The translations under genes were made by a program, and so were the position numbers. A stretch of 64,000 bases of DNA from Thermogemmatispora carboxidivorans. Lineage in GTDB: Bacteria; Chloroflexota; Ktedonobacteria; Ktedonobacterales; Ktedonobacteraceae. Shown here piece by piece: positions 1 to 8,734 of the stretch; within the stretch, counting starts at the first letter, position 1; the number at the start of each line of letters is the position of its first letter. The notes under the pieces were generated by a model. That model did not search any database. It had not been told where the DNA came from and saw only the letters and a program-made list of their open reading frames with translations. The stretch lies in NCBI RefSeq assembly GCF_000702505.1, contig NZ_JNIM01000001.1, positions 4,622,327-4,686,326 on the forward strand, read 5' to 3'.

Positions 1-599
1 ATAATGCCCTCGCCACGGTCAGCCTCCTCTTTCCCGGCCTCAAACTGCGGCTTCACTAGCGCCACTACCCAGGCGCCAGAGGCCAGCAAGCGCGCTACCG
101 GCGGTAGAACGAGGCGCAACGAGATAAAGGAGACATCGATCGTCGCGCATTGTGGCCTCTCCGGCAAGGTCTCCAGATAGCGGATGTTGACCCCTTCCAT
201 GACGACGACACGCGCGTCGCTGCGCAGCTTCCAGGCAAGCTGTGCATGGCCAACGTCGACGGCATAGACGCGGGCCGCCCCCCGCTGCAGCAGGCAGTCG
301 GTAAAGCCGCCGGTCGAGGCACCAACATCCAGAGCGACCAGTCCCCGCGGATCGAGAGCGAAGACATCGAGGGCTTTTTCGAGCTTTAACCCGCCACGAC
401 TGACGTAGCGCAATTCGGGCGCGGCCAGATCGAGGCGGATGTCGGCATCGTCGGGCACCTGGGCGCCGGGCTTCTCCAGGCGTCGCTCGCCCACATAGAC
501 GCGCCCAGCCATGATCAGGGCCTGGGCACGCTCCCGGCTGGCTACCAGGCCGCGACGCACCAATGCGACATCAAGACGTTCCTTCTTCTTTGTCACCAT
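1..599 (-). CDS. tlyA: TlyA family rRNA 2'-O-methyltransferase / hemolysin-like protein (partial)
   Basis: The first 199 residues are visible and the C-terminus runs off the window. An S4 RNA-binding domain occupies about residues 4-65 (KKERLDVALVRRGLVASRER, then YVSRGGLKLEKAL). An FtsJ/RrmJ-like SAM-binding fold follows, with glycine loop ALDVGASTGGFTDCLL and downstream VDVGHAQLAWKL and VKPQFEAGKEE. This S4 plus methyltransferase order is typical of TlyA, which methylates ribose 2'-OH in rRNA; membrane lysis has also been ascribed to the family. The ATG at 599 is the only start that keeps the S4 domain. The gene lies 85 bases downstream of the ROK kinase on the same strand. The family call is firm; substrate is inferred. 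Confidence 0.9.
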   Translation of the reverse strand, partial: MVTKKKERLDVALVRRGLVASRERAQALIMAGRVYVGERRLEKPGAQVPDDADIRLDLAAPELRYVSRGGLKLEKALDVFALDPRGLVALDVGASTGGFTDCLLQRGAARVYAVDVGHAQLAWKLRSDARVVVMEGVNIRYLETLPERPQCATIDVSFISLRLVLPPVARLLASGAWVVALVKPQFEAGKEEADRGEGI

Positions 600-683
600 C
601 TTCAGCCTGACTGTTGTCGCTTTCCTGCCTGGCCTCTCTGCCACCAACTCTCCGGCTGGGACCAGCCCAGACGAGCGGAGGGA

Positions 684-1754
684 TCAGGCATGATAGTAGA
701 TCAGGGTACCAGCCCCGATCAGTCCGACGTTGGGGCCAAGTTGTGCCGGCTCGATGCTCACGATGGAGCGCGGAGCCTTCATCGCCCGCTGCTCGACAAT
801 ATCGAGGGCTGGCCCAAGAACCAGGTCGCCGAGCTGCATGACGCCGCCCCCCAGAATAATTTTGCGCGGATTGAAGATATGGATCACGTTGACAAGTCCC
901 ACGCCCAACCCACGAGCCGCCTCGCCGATGATCTGCCGTGCCAGCGCGATGCCGGCGCGCGCCGCCTCGCCGACGGTGCGAGCATTGACTCGCTCGATGC
1001 TCTCCTTCTCCGTGCCAGCAGGTAAATGGAGCTGGCGAGCCGTCTGCTCGTCGAGCGAACGTGCAAAGGCGAGCAGCTCGGCTCCCTGGCCCGCAGCAAT
1101 AGCCTCGTTGGCTCGCCGGGCAATGGCCGTCCCCGAGGCAATGGCCTCTAAACAGCCGATATTGCCACAGTTACAGCGGGGACCGTTGAGGTCGATGGTC
1201 ATGTGCCCCAGTTCGCCGGCGGTTCCCCCGGCTCCCTCTAACAAGCGGCCTTTGCAGATGATGCCGCCGCCGATCCCTGTACTCACGGTCATGTAGACCA
1301 TGTCTTCGCTGCCACGCCCGGCCCCGAACATGTATTCGCCCAGGGCTGCGCAATGGGCGTCGTTCTCGATGTGGATCGGCACCGGAAAGTCTTTCTGCAG
1401 GATATCGCGAATAGGGACGTTTTCCCAGCCCGGGAGATTGGGCGGCGAGTAGATGACGCCGCTCTGGCTGTTGAGTGGGCCTGGCGCTCCCAGGCCAATA
1501 CCAGCCACTTGCCCGAGCTCAACCCGCGCCTCAGCGAGCGCCTGACGAATCGCGTCGCAAATGCGCGGGATCAGACGCTCAGGCGTTGCATCTTCGCCGG
1601 TCAGCAGGCCCACGCGCGAGAGCAGGGTGGCCCCGCGCAGCACCGCTACCCGTAGCTGCGTTCCTCCCAGATCAACGCCGACGGCCAGGGGGAGATGCGC
1701 AGCGTCTGTCGTCGCTGCTGTCGTCGTAGCTGTGATCACTTGGTCTTCTGGCAT
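684..1754 (-). CDS. ROK family sugar kinase, probably glucokinase
   Basis: ATP-dependent sugar kinase of the ROK family, about 356 residues, cytoplasmic. The phosphate-binding motif AVGVDLGGTQLRVAVL lies near residue 25. The sugar-binding ENDAHCAALGEY and ATP-site VSTGIGGGII follow. The ROK zinc signature CNCGNIGCLE is intact, preceded by GELGHMTIDLNG. The conserved ExGH and zinc cysteines argue for an active kinase rather than a ROK repressor, and there is no N-terminal helix-turn-helix. The frame stays open to 1856, but the ATG at 1754 has a GAGGAAG ribosome site about 11 bases upstream, whereas 1856 has none, so 1754 is preferred. Glucokinase is the commonest activity for this layout; mannose or N-acetyl-sugar kinases remain possible. 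Confidence 0.88.
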   Translation of the reverse strand: MPEDQVITATTTAATTDAAHLPLAVGVDLGGTQLRVAVLRGATLLSRVGLLTGEDATPERLIPRICDAIRQALAEARVELGQVAGIGLGAPGPLNSQSGVIYSPPNLPGWENVPIRDILQKDFPVPIHIENDAHCAALGEYMFGAGRGSEDMVYMTVSTGIGGGIICKGRLLEGAGGTAGELGHMTIDLNGPRCNCGNIGCLEAIASGTAIARRANEAIAAGQGAELLAFARSLDEQTARQLHLPAGTEKESIERVNARTVGEAARAGIALARQIIGEAARGLGVGLVNVIHIFNPRKIILGGGVMQLGDLVLGPALDIVEQRAMKAPRSIVSIEPAQLGPNVGLIGAGTLIYYHA

Positions 1755-2202
1755 AAGTCTCGGCTTCCTCGCAGATGGTCTTTTACTAGTGGCGTCCTTC
1801 TGTCCTGGACGCAAGAGAGGGGCGACTGCCGATTGTGTGCGCTCCAGCGCCTCCAACCAGCCAGCGAGCGGGACGCACGCTACGCTTCAGATGCGGCCTC
1901 GGCAGGCAAGGGGAGCGCTATTCGGCATAGATGATACTCCATTTGCAGGCAAGCAACAAGTGACCGTTCTCCCGAGCTTGCTTTCCCTCTGCGCCTGATT
2001 GTTTAAGCCTGCCGCCCTTCTCACAGGATATGCCCACTACACGCCTGTCAAAGAGGCCCTGCTTGCACGTGTAGCATTGATGATGTAGCCTGACTTACAA
2101 TAATGGAATGAAGATGGCACGGAGCTGATCTTGATCTGGTGAGGCCGCCCGGCTTTCTTCTTTTCCTTCAGGCTCGCGCTAGAAAGGGCTGTTTCGTCAA
2201 CA
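1755..2202. other. Divergent intergenic region
   Basis: This 448-base spacer lies between the minus-strand ROK kinase and the plus-strand molybdoenzyme and should contain both promoters. A TTGCCT box 17 bases from TATGCC reads toward the kinase near 1925-1953, a weak match. A TACAAT box near 2096 could serve the plus strand but lacks a well-spaced -35. No small gene or RNA is recognisable. Confidence 0.4.
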
Positions 2203-3843
2203 ATGGCTTCGCCTGAGACCTCTTCGCCTCCAAGGCTCTCTGCTCAGGAGGCTTTCTTTGCCGGCAGCGGCGCCGGCTTGCTGGCGGGACTCGCCTCCTC
2301 GGGCTGTATGCTCTTGCTGAATGCTTTTGCCCACGGCGTGTCTCTGCCCGAGCAGGTCGGGGCGACCATTACGGCACTGATGCCCCTGTCACTCTTCCAA
2401 TTGCTGCAGCAATTGCTCGGCGACGAGGCGAAGCGCTATTTATTGGTTTGCGTCATTCTGGGCCAGTGCCTGGTTTTCGCCGTCAGCGGTGGCCTCCATC
2501 TGCTGGCTCGCCTGCGCTTCTTGCCCAAGCCTGACCGGGAGCCAGGACTGGGGGACGGCCTCCTGCTGGCCGCCTCGCTCTGGCTTTTTGCTGGTCTGGT
2601 GGTGCTGCCGCTGACCGGGGCCGGCCTCTTTGGGGCCTCACTGAGCATTGGCTGGTTCAATAGCATGTGGAGCCTGGCCGTAAGCGGCCTGGTCTTTGCC
2701 TTGCTTTTCCCGCCCGCCTATCACTGGCTGACCGCCAGCCGCATTCGCGAGGAGCAGCGCCGGGCCGAGGTGCGTGAGCAGCGTCAGACCCTGCTGCGCC
2801 GCGGCCTGATCCTCGGTGGGGTGGGCCTGCTGGCCGCCTTCGCTTTCCGCTTTATTACCCAGGGCGCCCATGCCCCTACCGTCACGCTGCGCGGCTTCAA
2901 GAGCCGCATCGTGCCACCGCCCCAGCCAAACTACGGCCCCATCGTACCCGTCTCTCATCTTTCTTCAGAAATCACACCAAATGATCAATATTATGTGGTT
3001 TCAAAGAATCTGCTGGCTGACCCTGTGGTCAACGGCGAGAGCTGGCGCCTCACGATCGGCGGTCAGGTTGAGCAGCCCTACACGCTGACCTACGCCGAGC
3101 TGCTGACGCTGCCTATGCGCCGCCAGTACGAATCGATGATGTGCATCAGCAACGAGGTCGGCGGTCCCTACATGAGTAACGCCCTCTGGGAGGGTGTGCC
3201 GCTGGCCGCGCTCCTGGAGCGAGCACGCCCCAGGGCAGGAGCGACGAAGGTGGTCTTCCACTGCGCCGATGACTATAGCGATAGCATCCATCTCACCAAG
3301 GCCCTGGAGCCAACGACTCTACTCGCCGTGCGGATGAACGGTCAGACGTTGCCGGAGCGCCACGGCTATCCGCTGCGTCTTCTGGTGCCCGGCATTTACG
3401 GCATGAAGCACGCCAAGTGGATCACACGCATCGAGGTAGTCAACTACGACTATCAGGGCTACTGGCAGCAGCGCGGCTGGAGCGACGAGGCCCAGATCCG
3501 CATGACGACGCGCATCGATACCCCCCTTGACGGGAGTCGCTTGCAAGCCGGCAGCCTGACCTATATTGCCGGTGTGGCCTTTTCGGGGGAGCGTGGCATC
3601 AGCGAGGTCGATGTGAGCTTTGACCTTGGGCAGAGCTGGCAGCGCGCGACCCTCAAGCGTCCCCTGTCGGCCCTGACCTGGGTTCTCTGGGAACTGCCCT
3701 GGCGTGCGCCGTCTCAGGCTGGTAGCTACACCATCACGGCGCGCGCCATCGATCTGCAAGGAAACGTCCAGGACCCTCGTCCGGCGCCGCCATTGCCTGC
3801 TGGCGCCTCCGGCTACCACACGATTACTATCGTCGTCGCCTGA
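2203..3843 (+). CDS. Membrane-anchored molybdopterin-dependent oxidoreductase, sulfite oxidase family
   Basis: A 546-residue protein with two parts. Residues about 15-215 hold roughly five hydrophobic segments (for example LLAGLASSGCMLLLNAFAHG and LILGGVGLLAAFAFRF), forming a membrane domain. Residues about 240-440 form a sulfite-oxidase-type molybdopterin domain: LTYAELLTLPMRR, then the likely molybdenum ligand Cys314 in MMCISNEVGG, then HCADDYSDSI, RHGYPLRLLVPGIYGMKHAK and WITRIEVV. The last 100 residues resemble the Mo-co dimerisation domain (GVAFSGERGISEVDVS). The catalytic domain probably faces the outside. No heme or b5 domain is present, and the electron acceptor and substrate cannot be read from the sequence. 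The ATG at 2203 has AGAAAGG upstream. Confidence 0.87.
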   Translation: MASPETSSPPRLSAQEAFFAGSGAGLLAGLASSGCMLLLNAFAHGVSLPEQVGATITALMPLSLFQLLQQLLGDEAKRYLLVCVILGQCLVFAVSGGLHLLARLRFLPKPDREPGLGDGLLLAASLWLFAGLVVLPLTGAGLFGASLSIGWFNSMWSLAVSGLVFALLFPPAYHWLTASRIREEQRRAEVREQRQTLLRRGLILGGVGLLAAFAFRFITQGAHAPTVTLRGFKSRIVPPPQPNYGPIVPVSHLSSEITPNDQYYVVSKNLLADPVVNGESWRLTIGGQVEQPYTLTYAELLTLPMRRQYESMMCISNEVGGPYMSNALWEGVPLAALLERARPRAGATKVVFHCADDYSDSIHLTKALEPTTLLAVRMNGQTLPERHGYPLRLLVPGIYGMKHAKWITRIEVVNYDYQGYWQQRGWSDEAQIRMTTRIDTPLDGSRLQAGSLTYIAGVAFSGERGISEVDVSFDLGQSWQRATLKRPLSALTWVLWELPWRAPSQAGSYTITARAIDLQGNVQDPRPAPPLPAGASGYHTITIVVA

Positions 3844-3858
3844 TCTCAGGGGCCTGCC

Positions 3859-4767
3859 TTACCCCTCTGTCTCCGGCCCACGCAGAAAGTCGAGCAGCAG
3901 GCGATTGACCTGCTCAGGCTGCTCCTGCTGAACCCAGTGGCCGCTTTCGGGCAGGTAGACAATGCGCAGTTGCTTGACGTACGGCTCCAGGCCGTAGGTC
4001 AGCTCGACGCTGAGGGCAATATCCTGCAGGCCCCAAAGCAGCAGCGTGGGAGCTTGAATCTGGGGCAAGGCCCGCAACTGCCGCCGCCAGAGGACCCGTG
4101 GCAGATCGCGTACAAATTGCCGATAATAGGCCAGGGCTGCGGGAAGAGCACCGGGCTTACTCATGGCAGCCTGATACTGGGCCGTGACGGAGCGCGGAAA
4201 CGCCTCCTTCTGCACGGCGCTCCCGCGTAGCATTCTACCGATCTCGTTGGCCCCGTTGCGGCTCAGTACGTATTCCGGCAGCCAGGGGAGCTGAAAGGCG
4301 AAAATATACCAGCTCATGCGCAGCTGCTTGAGGGAACGCAGCTCGCGCAGCATCGCCGCCGGATGCGGGGCATTCATAATCACCAGGCGCTCGACCAGCT
4401 CGGGATAGCGCATCGCTACTTGCCAGGCGATGACCCCACCCCAGTCGTGACCCATAACGATCGCTCGCTCGTAGCCCAGCGCCACGATCAAGGCCGCCAC
4501 ATCGCGCGCTAGCGTGCGCAGGTCATAGCCTCGCGGCGGCTTCTCGCTCTCGTTGTAGCCACGCAAGTCGGGGGCCACGACACAGTAACCGGCTGCGGCC
4601 AGCCCAGGAATCTGATGGCGCCAGGAGTACCAGAACTCGGGAAAACCGTGGAGCAAGAGCACCAGCGGTCCCTGTCCCTGGGTCACATAATGGAGTCGGA
4701 TACCGTTGGCCGTAATAAAGCGATGCTCCCAGGAGGCACCTTCTTCTTCAATCATGGCAGAGGGCAT
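3859..4767 (-). CDS. Alpha/beta hydrolase, epoxide hydrolase-like
   Basis: A 302-residue alpha/beta hydrolase. The oxyanion motif HGFPEFWYSW is at residues 40-49. The nucleophile elbow GHDWGG, with Asp108 as nucleophile, is the signature of epoxide hydrolases and haloalkane dehalogenases. The acid lies in LLLWGLQDIALS and the catalytic histidine in SGHWVQQEQP. The cap region contains paired tyrosines as in soluble epoxide hydrolases, so epoxide hydrolysis is more likely than dehalogenation. The open frame extends to 4992, but the ATG at 4767 follows GAGGAG by about 10 bases and begins directly at the fold. The gene follows sdhB on the same strand, 246 bases away. Natural substrate unknown. 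Confidence 0.85.
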   Translation of the reverse strand: MPSAMIEEEGASWEHRFITANGIRLHYVTQGQGPLVLLLHGFPEFWYSWRHQIPGLAAAGYCVVAPDLRGYNESEKPPRGYDLRTLARDVAALIVALGYERAIVMGHDWGGVIAWQVAMRYPELVERLVIMNAPHPAAMLRELRSLKQLRMSWYIFAFQLPWLPEYVLSRNGANEIGRMLRGSAVQKEAFPRSVTAQYQAAMSKPGALPAALAYYRQFVRDLPRVLWRRQLRALPQIQAPTLLLWGLQDIALSVELTYGLEPYVKQLRIVYLPESGHWVQQEQPEQVNRLLLDFLRGPETEG

Positions 4768-5013
4768 AGCGTCAGCACTCCTCGCTAGCCTGGTGCTAGC
4801 GCCGACAAGCCAGGACCCCGGCAGCACGAGTGGTGTGGCAGGCCCGAGAGTCGCGGGAGCAGCCCAGCTCGGATGGTCCGAGGGCGGCTGGCCCCCGGAG
4901 TCTGCCGGGCTGGGCCCCTGCCTGGCGCTGGCCTCCTCTCGCCACTCTCGGGCCAGCATAGTCCGCCAGAGTGCTGGACGAAGCGATCTCACACCCGGCG
5001 CCAGCGCTCTTCC

Positions 5014-5721
5014 TCAGTCAATATTGCGATCGCCATAGATAATGGCCCGCTTCACCTGCTCGATCAGATCGGTGACTGGGATGCCGCGCGGGCAGGCATC
5101 GGAGCAATTAAAGATCGTGCGGCAGCGCCAGACACCGTTACGCTGCCCGAGGATCGCCAGACGCTCCGCCGTACCCTGATCGCGGCTATCGAAGATGAAG
5201 CGATGCGCGTTGACAATGGCCGCCGGTCCGACCCAGTCGGGGTTCCCCCAGATCGAGGGACACGAGCCAGTACAGGCCCCGCAGAGAATGCACTTCGTCC
5301 CCTCGTCGTAGCGCGCTCGCTCCTCGGGACTCTGCAGGCGCTCGGTTCCCGGCTCATTATCGTGGGTGATCAGATAAGGCTTGATCGACTCGTACTTGTG
5401 GAAGAAGGGGTCCATATCGACCACCAGATCCTTGATCACTGGGAAGCCGAGCATTGGCTCAACCGTCACCTTCTCACCGACATCGCGGATCAGCACCTTG
5501 CAAGCCAGGCGGTTGCGCCCGTTGATGCGCATGGCATCCGAGCCACAGACCCCATGCGCGCAAGAGCGGCGGAAGGTCAATGTACCGTCGATCGTCCACT
5601 TAATGGTATTGAGCGCGTCCAGCAAGCGGTCGACGGGGCTGGCCGCAACCGTATACTCGGCCCAGTAGGGCTTCGCATCCTTATCGGGATCGAAGCGCTT
5701 AATGCGCAGGGTAACTTTCAT
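5014..5721 (-). CDS. sdhB: Succinate dehydrogenase iron-sulfur subunit
   Basis: Electron-transfer subunit of complex II, 235 residues. It carries electrons from the FAD of SdhA to quinone. All three cluster sites are visible: the 2Fe-2S motif in RRSCAHGVCGSDAM plus LACK, the 4Fe-4S motif CILCGACTGSCP, and the 3Fe-4S motif CRTIFNCSDACPRGI. The length matches the family. It is the last gene of sdhCDAB, starting 45 bases after sdhA. Confidence 0.97.
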   Translation of the reverse strand: MKVTLRIKRFDPDKDAKPYWAEYTVAASPVDRLLDALNTIKWTIDGTLTFRRSCAHGVCGSDAMRINGRNRLACKVLIRDVGEKVTVEPMLGFPVIKDLVVDMDPFFHKYESIKPYLITHDNEPGTERLQSPEERARYDEGTKCILCGACTGSCPSIWGNPDWVGPAAIVNAHRFIFDSRDQGTAERLAILGQRNGVWRCRTIFNCSDACPRGIPVTDLIEQVKRAIIYGDRNID

Positions 5722-5766
5722 AGCACCTCACCTGTCTTAGAGCGTCTCCCTGAAGCTGGGACGCGC

Positions 5767-7503
5767 CTAGTATTTACGTTCCTTGGGCTTAAAGACCGGG
5801 TCATCGATCAAGATGACATCCTTATAGGCAAGACGGGCGTTGCAAGCCCCTTCTCCCTTATAGATCAAGGTGTGCTTGAGCCAGTTGACGTCGTCGCGCT
5901 CAGGATAATCGAGACGATAGTGAGCACCGCGGCTCTCCTTACGAGCGAGGGCCCCATGAACGGTGGCAGCGGCACACTCCAGCAGGAAACCCAGCTCGAT
6001 GGCCTCGACCAGCTCCGTATTGAAGGTCTTGCCCTTATCCTGAAGCTGGACCTTCTGATAGGCCTCCTGCAGACCCGCAACGGTCTCCATCGCATGCTGC
6101 AGGCCCTTCTCCTGGCGCTCGACAAAGACATGCTCCAGCATCTCGCCCTGCAGTTCATTGCGGATACGCGCCGCCGACTCGCCACCCTTGGAGGTCAGGA
6201 GGTGGTCGACCATCTCGCGAGCAAAGTCCTCGTGATGCGGCGGCAGAGGAACGTGATCGCTCTCGGCAATAAATCTGGCCATGTGCTTACCGGCGCGGCG
6301 CCCGAAGACGATCAGATCGACCAGCGAATTCGTGCCCAGGCGATTGGCTCCGTGTACAGAGACGCAGGCCACCTCGCCAGCAGCGTAGAAGCCCGGCAGC
6401 GGCGTCCACTGCGCATCGATGACCACGCGCCCATCGTTATCGGTAGGGATGCCACCCATTGCATAGTGGGCCGTCGGCTGGATCGGCACCGGCTCGCGGA
6501 TCGGCTCAACGCCCAGGTAATTGCGGGCGAACTCGGTGATATCGGGCAGCTTCTCCGTAATCACCTTCTCGCCCAGGTGGCGCAGGTCGAGATAGACATA
6601 ATCCTCGCCGTTGACGCCGCGCCCTTCCTTGATCTCCTTAATGATGCAGCGAGAGACGATATCGCGCGGCGCCAGGTCCTTGAGGGTGGGCATGTAGCGC
6701 TCCATGAAGTACTCGCCCTTGCCATTGAGCAGGCGCGCCCCCTCGCCACGAGCGCCCTCGCTCAGCAGCACCCCCACCTTATAGAGGCCCGTCGGATGGA
6801 ACTGATACATCTCCATATCTTGCAGGGGGATGCCGCGGCGGTAGGCGATCGCCATACCATCGCCCATGCAGGCGAAGGCATTGCTGGTCACGCGCCAGGC
6901 ACGGCCATAACCGCCGGTCGCAAAGAGGACCGCTTTGGCATGGAAGGTATGGATCTCGCCCGTACGAATCTCCAGGGCTACAACGCCGCAGACGCGCCCT
7001 TCGTTGACCAGCAGATCAAGGGCTAGAAACTCATTAAAGAAGCGCACCTGGTTCTTGATGGCATTCTGGTACATGGTCTGGAGCAGCATATGCCCCGTGC
7101 GGTCGGCAGCGTAACAGGAGCGGCGCACCGGCGCCTCGCCGTAGTTGCGTGTATGGCCACCAAAGCGGCGCTGATCAATGCGCCCATCCGGCGTGCGGTT
7201 AAAAGGCAGGCCCCGATGCTCCAGCTCGTAGATGGCGTCGATGGCATCGCGGGCCAGAATCTCTGCCGCCGGCTGGTCGACCAGATAGTCGCCGCCCTTG
7301 ATGGTGTCGTACATGTGCCACTTCCAGTGGTCTTCCTCAAGATTGCCCAGCGCTGCCGCGACTCCCCCCTGGGCGGCCCCTGTATGGGAGCGCGTGGGAT
7401 AGACCTTCGAGAGGACGGCCACGCTGGCGTTGGGAAGCTGCATCGCTGCCATCAGCCCGGCGCCGCCAGCGCCGACGATGACCACATCAAATTTCTGGTA
7501 CAT
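5767..7503 (-). CDS. sdhA: Succinate dehydrogenase flavoprotein subunit
   Basis: Catalytic flavoprotein of complex II, 578 residues, oxidising succinate to fumarate. The FAD-binding Rossmann motif VIVGAGGAGLMAAMQL is at the N-terminus. The covalent flavin histidine lies in TRSHTGAAQGGVAAAL. Substrate-site motifs HPTGLY, the arginine-rich segment LSEGARGEGARLLN, HYAMGGIPT and GANRLGTNSL are intact. Length and the SdhB partner fit a succinate dehydrogenase rather than L-aspartate oxidase. It begins 14 bases after sdhD. Confidence 0.97.
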   Translation of the reverse strand: MYQKFDVVIVGAGGAGLMAAMQLPNASVAVLSKVYPTRSHTGAAQGGVAAALGNLEEDHWKWHMYDTIKGGDYLVDQPAAEILARDAIDAIYELEHRGLPFNRTPDGRIDQRRFGGHTRNYGEAPVRRSCYAADRTGHMLLQTMYQNAIKNQVRFFNEFLALDLLVNEGRVCGVVALEIRTGEIHTFHAKAVLFATGGYGRAWRVTSNAFACMGDGMAIAYRRGIPLQDMEMYQFHPTGLYKVGVLLSEGARGEGARLLNGKGEYFMERYMPTLKDLAPRDIVSRCIIKEIKEGRGVNGEDYVYLDLRHLGEKVITEKLPDITEFARNYLGVEPIREPVPIQPTAHYAMGGIPTDNDGRVVIDAQWTPLPGFYAAGEVACVSVHGANRLGTNSLVDLIVFGRRAGKHMARFIAESDHVPLPPHHEDFAREMVDHLLTSKGGESAARIRNELQGEMLEHVFVERQEKGLQHAMETVAGLQEAYQKVQLQDKGKTFNTELVEAIELGFLLECAAATVHGALARKESRGAHYRLDYPERDDVNWLKHTLIYKGEGACNARLAYKDVILIDDPVFKPKERKY

Positions 7504-7517
7504 AGCTATTCCCCTCT

Positions 7518-7937
7518 CTAGTGGGTCACACAGGAAGCACCCTGCAAGCCACTGGCAACAGGCTGGAAGGTCACAATCGTAATCGTTCCAAGCAGGAAGA
7601 AGGCCAGCGTCGCCAGCCCTACCAGCGAGAGCAAGAACAGGCGCCAGCCACGATTGCGTACATAGTCATCGATCACCACACGCAGGCCGTTCATGCCATG
7701 CAGCAGCGCTAGAGTCAGTAGTAGCCAGTCATACAGGCGCCAGTAAGGATTTTGATAACGATGAGCTACGAACTGATAGCTGGTGCAAGCCACATCGGTC
7801 GTGACGTGCATGAGGATCAGATGGATAATCGCCAGGAAAATAAGTGCTACCCCGGAGACACGGAAGAAGTACCAGGAAAAGGTCTCAAAGCCACCGCCCG
7901 TAGGACGTGGGCCATAGCCACTGGGAACACGTAACAT
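7518..7937 (-). CDS. sdhD: Succinate dehydrogenase membrane anchor subunit
   Basis: About 139 residues with three transmembrane helices: VSGVALIFLAIIHLILMHV, LYDWLLLTLALLHGMNGLRV and LFLLSLVGLATLAFFLLG. Histidines in the first and second helices are candidate heme b ligands. It anchors SdhAB and helps form the quinone site. The frame is open to 8024, but the ATG at 7937 has GAGGAG 10 bases upstream and gives a normal length. The gene is closely coupled to sdhA downstream and separated from sdhC by 416 bases. The C versus D assignment rests on order and on HGMNGLR. Confidence 0.88.
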   Translation of the reverse strand: MLRVPSGYGPRPTGGGFETFSWYFFRVSGVALIFLAIIHLILMHVTTDVACTSYQFVAHRYQNPYWRLYDWLLLTLALLHGMNGLRVVIDDYVRNRGWRLFLLSLVGLATLAFFLLGTITIVTFQPVASGLQGASCVTH

Positions 7938-8222
7938 AGCTGCAGCACTCCTCTTCACGAGAGCAAGATCGTCATCATAGCGGGCAGGCGCGACACTGCG
8001 CCACAGGAGCAGGCTGGTCAGCAAGCCTTCGTTTCTTTCTGCCTCTCTTGTCGTTCATCCTCCACTCCGTCAGCTACCAGGCCTCTCGCGGGTCTTTCTC
8101 AGCACGGTGTCGAGAGCGATTGCTCACTGACCTTTCCACAGGCACTCGGTCGCCGCCGCGCTCACCAGGGAGTTGTCGGGGAGCCAGATTGCACAGGGTT
8201 CATCTCTCGCCAGCTCGGCTAG

Positions 8223-8280
8223 CTCGCTGGCAGGGCAGGGCAGGCAGGCAGGGCAGGCAGGCAGGCAGGCTGCCAGCGAG
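8223..8280 (-). repeat. CAGG/GCAGG tandem repeat inside an 11-bp inverted repeat, sdhC-sdhD spacer
   Basis: About 36 bases of CAGG-type repeats are bracketed by perfect inverted arms CTCGCTGGCAG (8223-8233) and CTGCCAGCGAG (8270-8280). In the sdh mRNA this would form a stem closed around a CCTG-repeat loop. It sits in the 416-base gap 7938-8353, the only long gap in the operon. The rest of that gap shows no gene or promoter that I recognise. A role in processing or differential stability is only a guess. Confidence 0.7.
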
Positions 8281-8353
8281 GCACAGGCCAGAGGCTCAAG
8301 GAGAGATCTCTTGGCGCCTCTCCTGGCTGACCTCTTTGCCCACCCCACCATTC

Positions 8354-8734
8354 TCACATCGGTAGCGCCACGGCAGAGGCTCCGGGCTGGAAGATAGGCG
8401 CCACCACAAAGTAGGCCATCGGCAGGAAACAGAGAATGGTGAGGATCATCACGACAGCAAACATAATCCCCTGGTAGCGAGCACCCCGTGGCCAGAAATC
8501 GATTAAAATAATGCGCACCCCATTGAAGGCGTGATAGAGCACGGAGGCAATCAGCCCGAGCGAGATGACGCGCACAATGCCCGTACTAAAGAGGGCGATG
8601 CCTTCATTGTAGACATCCGGGCCAAAGGAGAGCAACCCAATATCGACGATGTGCACCAGCAGGAAGAGAAGAACCGCCAGTCCTGTCACGCGATGCAGCA
8701 GCCAGGACCACATTCCAGATTGTCCTTTATACAT
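8354..8734 (-). CDS. sdhC: Succinate dehydrogenase cytochrome b subunit
   Basis: A 126-residue membrane subunit with three helices: LLHRVTGLAVLLFLLVHIVD, VRVISLGLIASVLYHAFNGV and IMFAVVMILTILCFLPMAYF. The SdhC pattern HRVTG and LYHAFNGVRI is present, with histidines suited to heme b coordination. It is the first gene of the complex II operon. A GAGGAG ribosome site precedes the ATG by four bases. Confidence 0.9.
   Translation of the reverse strand: MYKGQSGMWSWLLHRVTGLAVLLFLLVHIVDIGLLSFGPDVYNEGIALFSTGIVRVISLGLIASVLYHAFNGVRIILIDFWPRGARYQGIMFAVVMILTILCFLPMAYFVVAPIFQPGASAVALPM

Noticed and set aside
4873..7026. 717-codon open frame on the plus strand
   Set aside because: It is antisense to sdhB and sdhA, which have complete cofactor motifs; its translation has no family features and reflects high GC.
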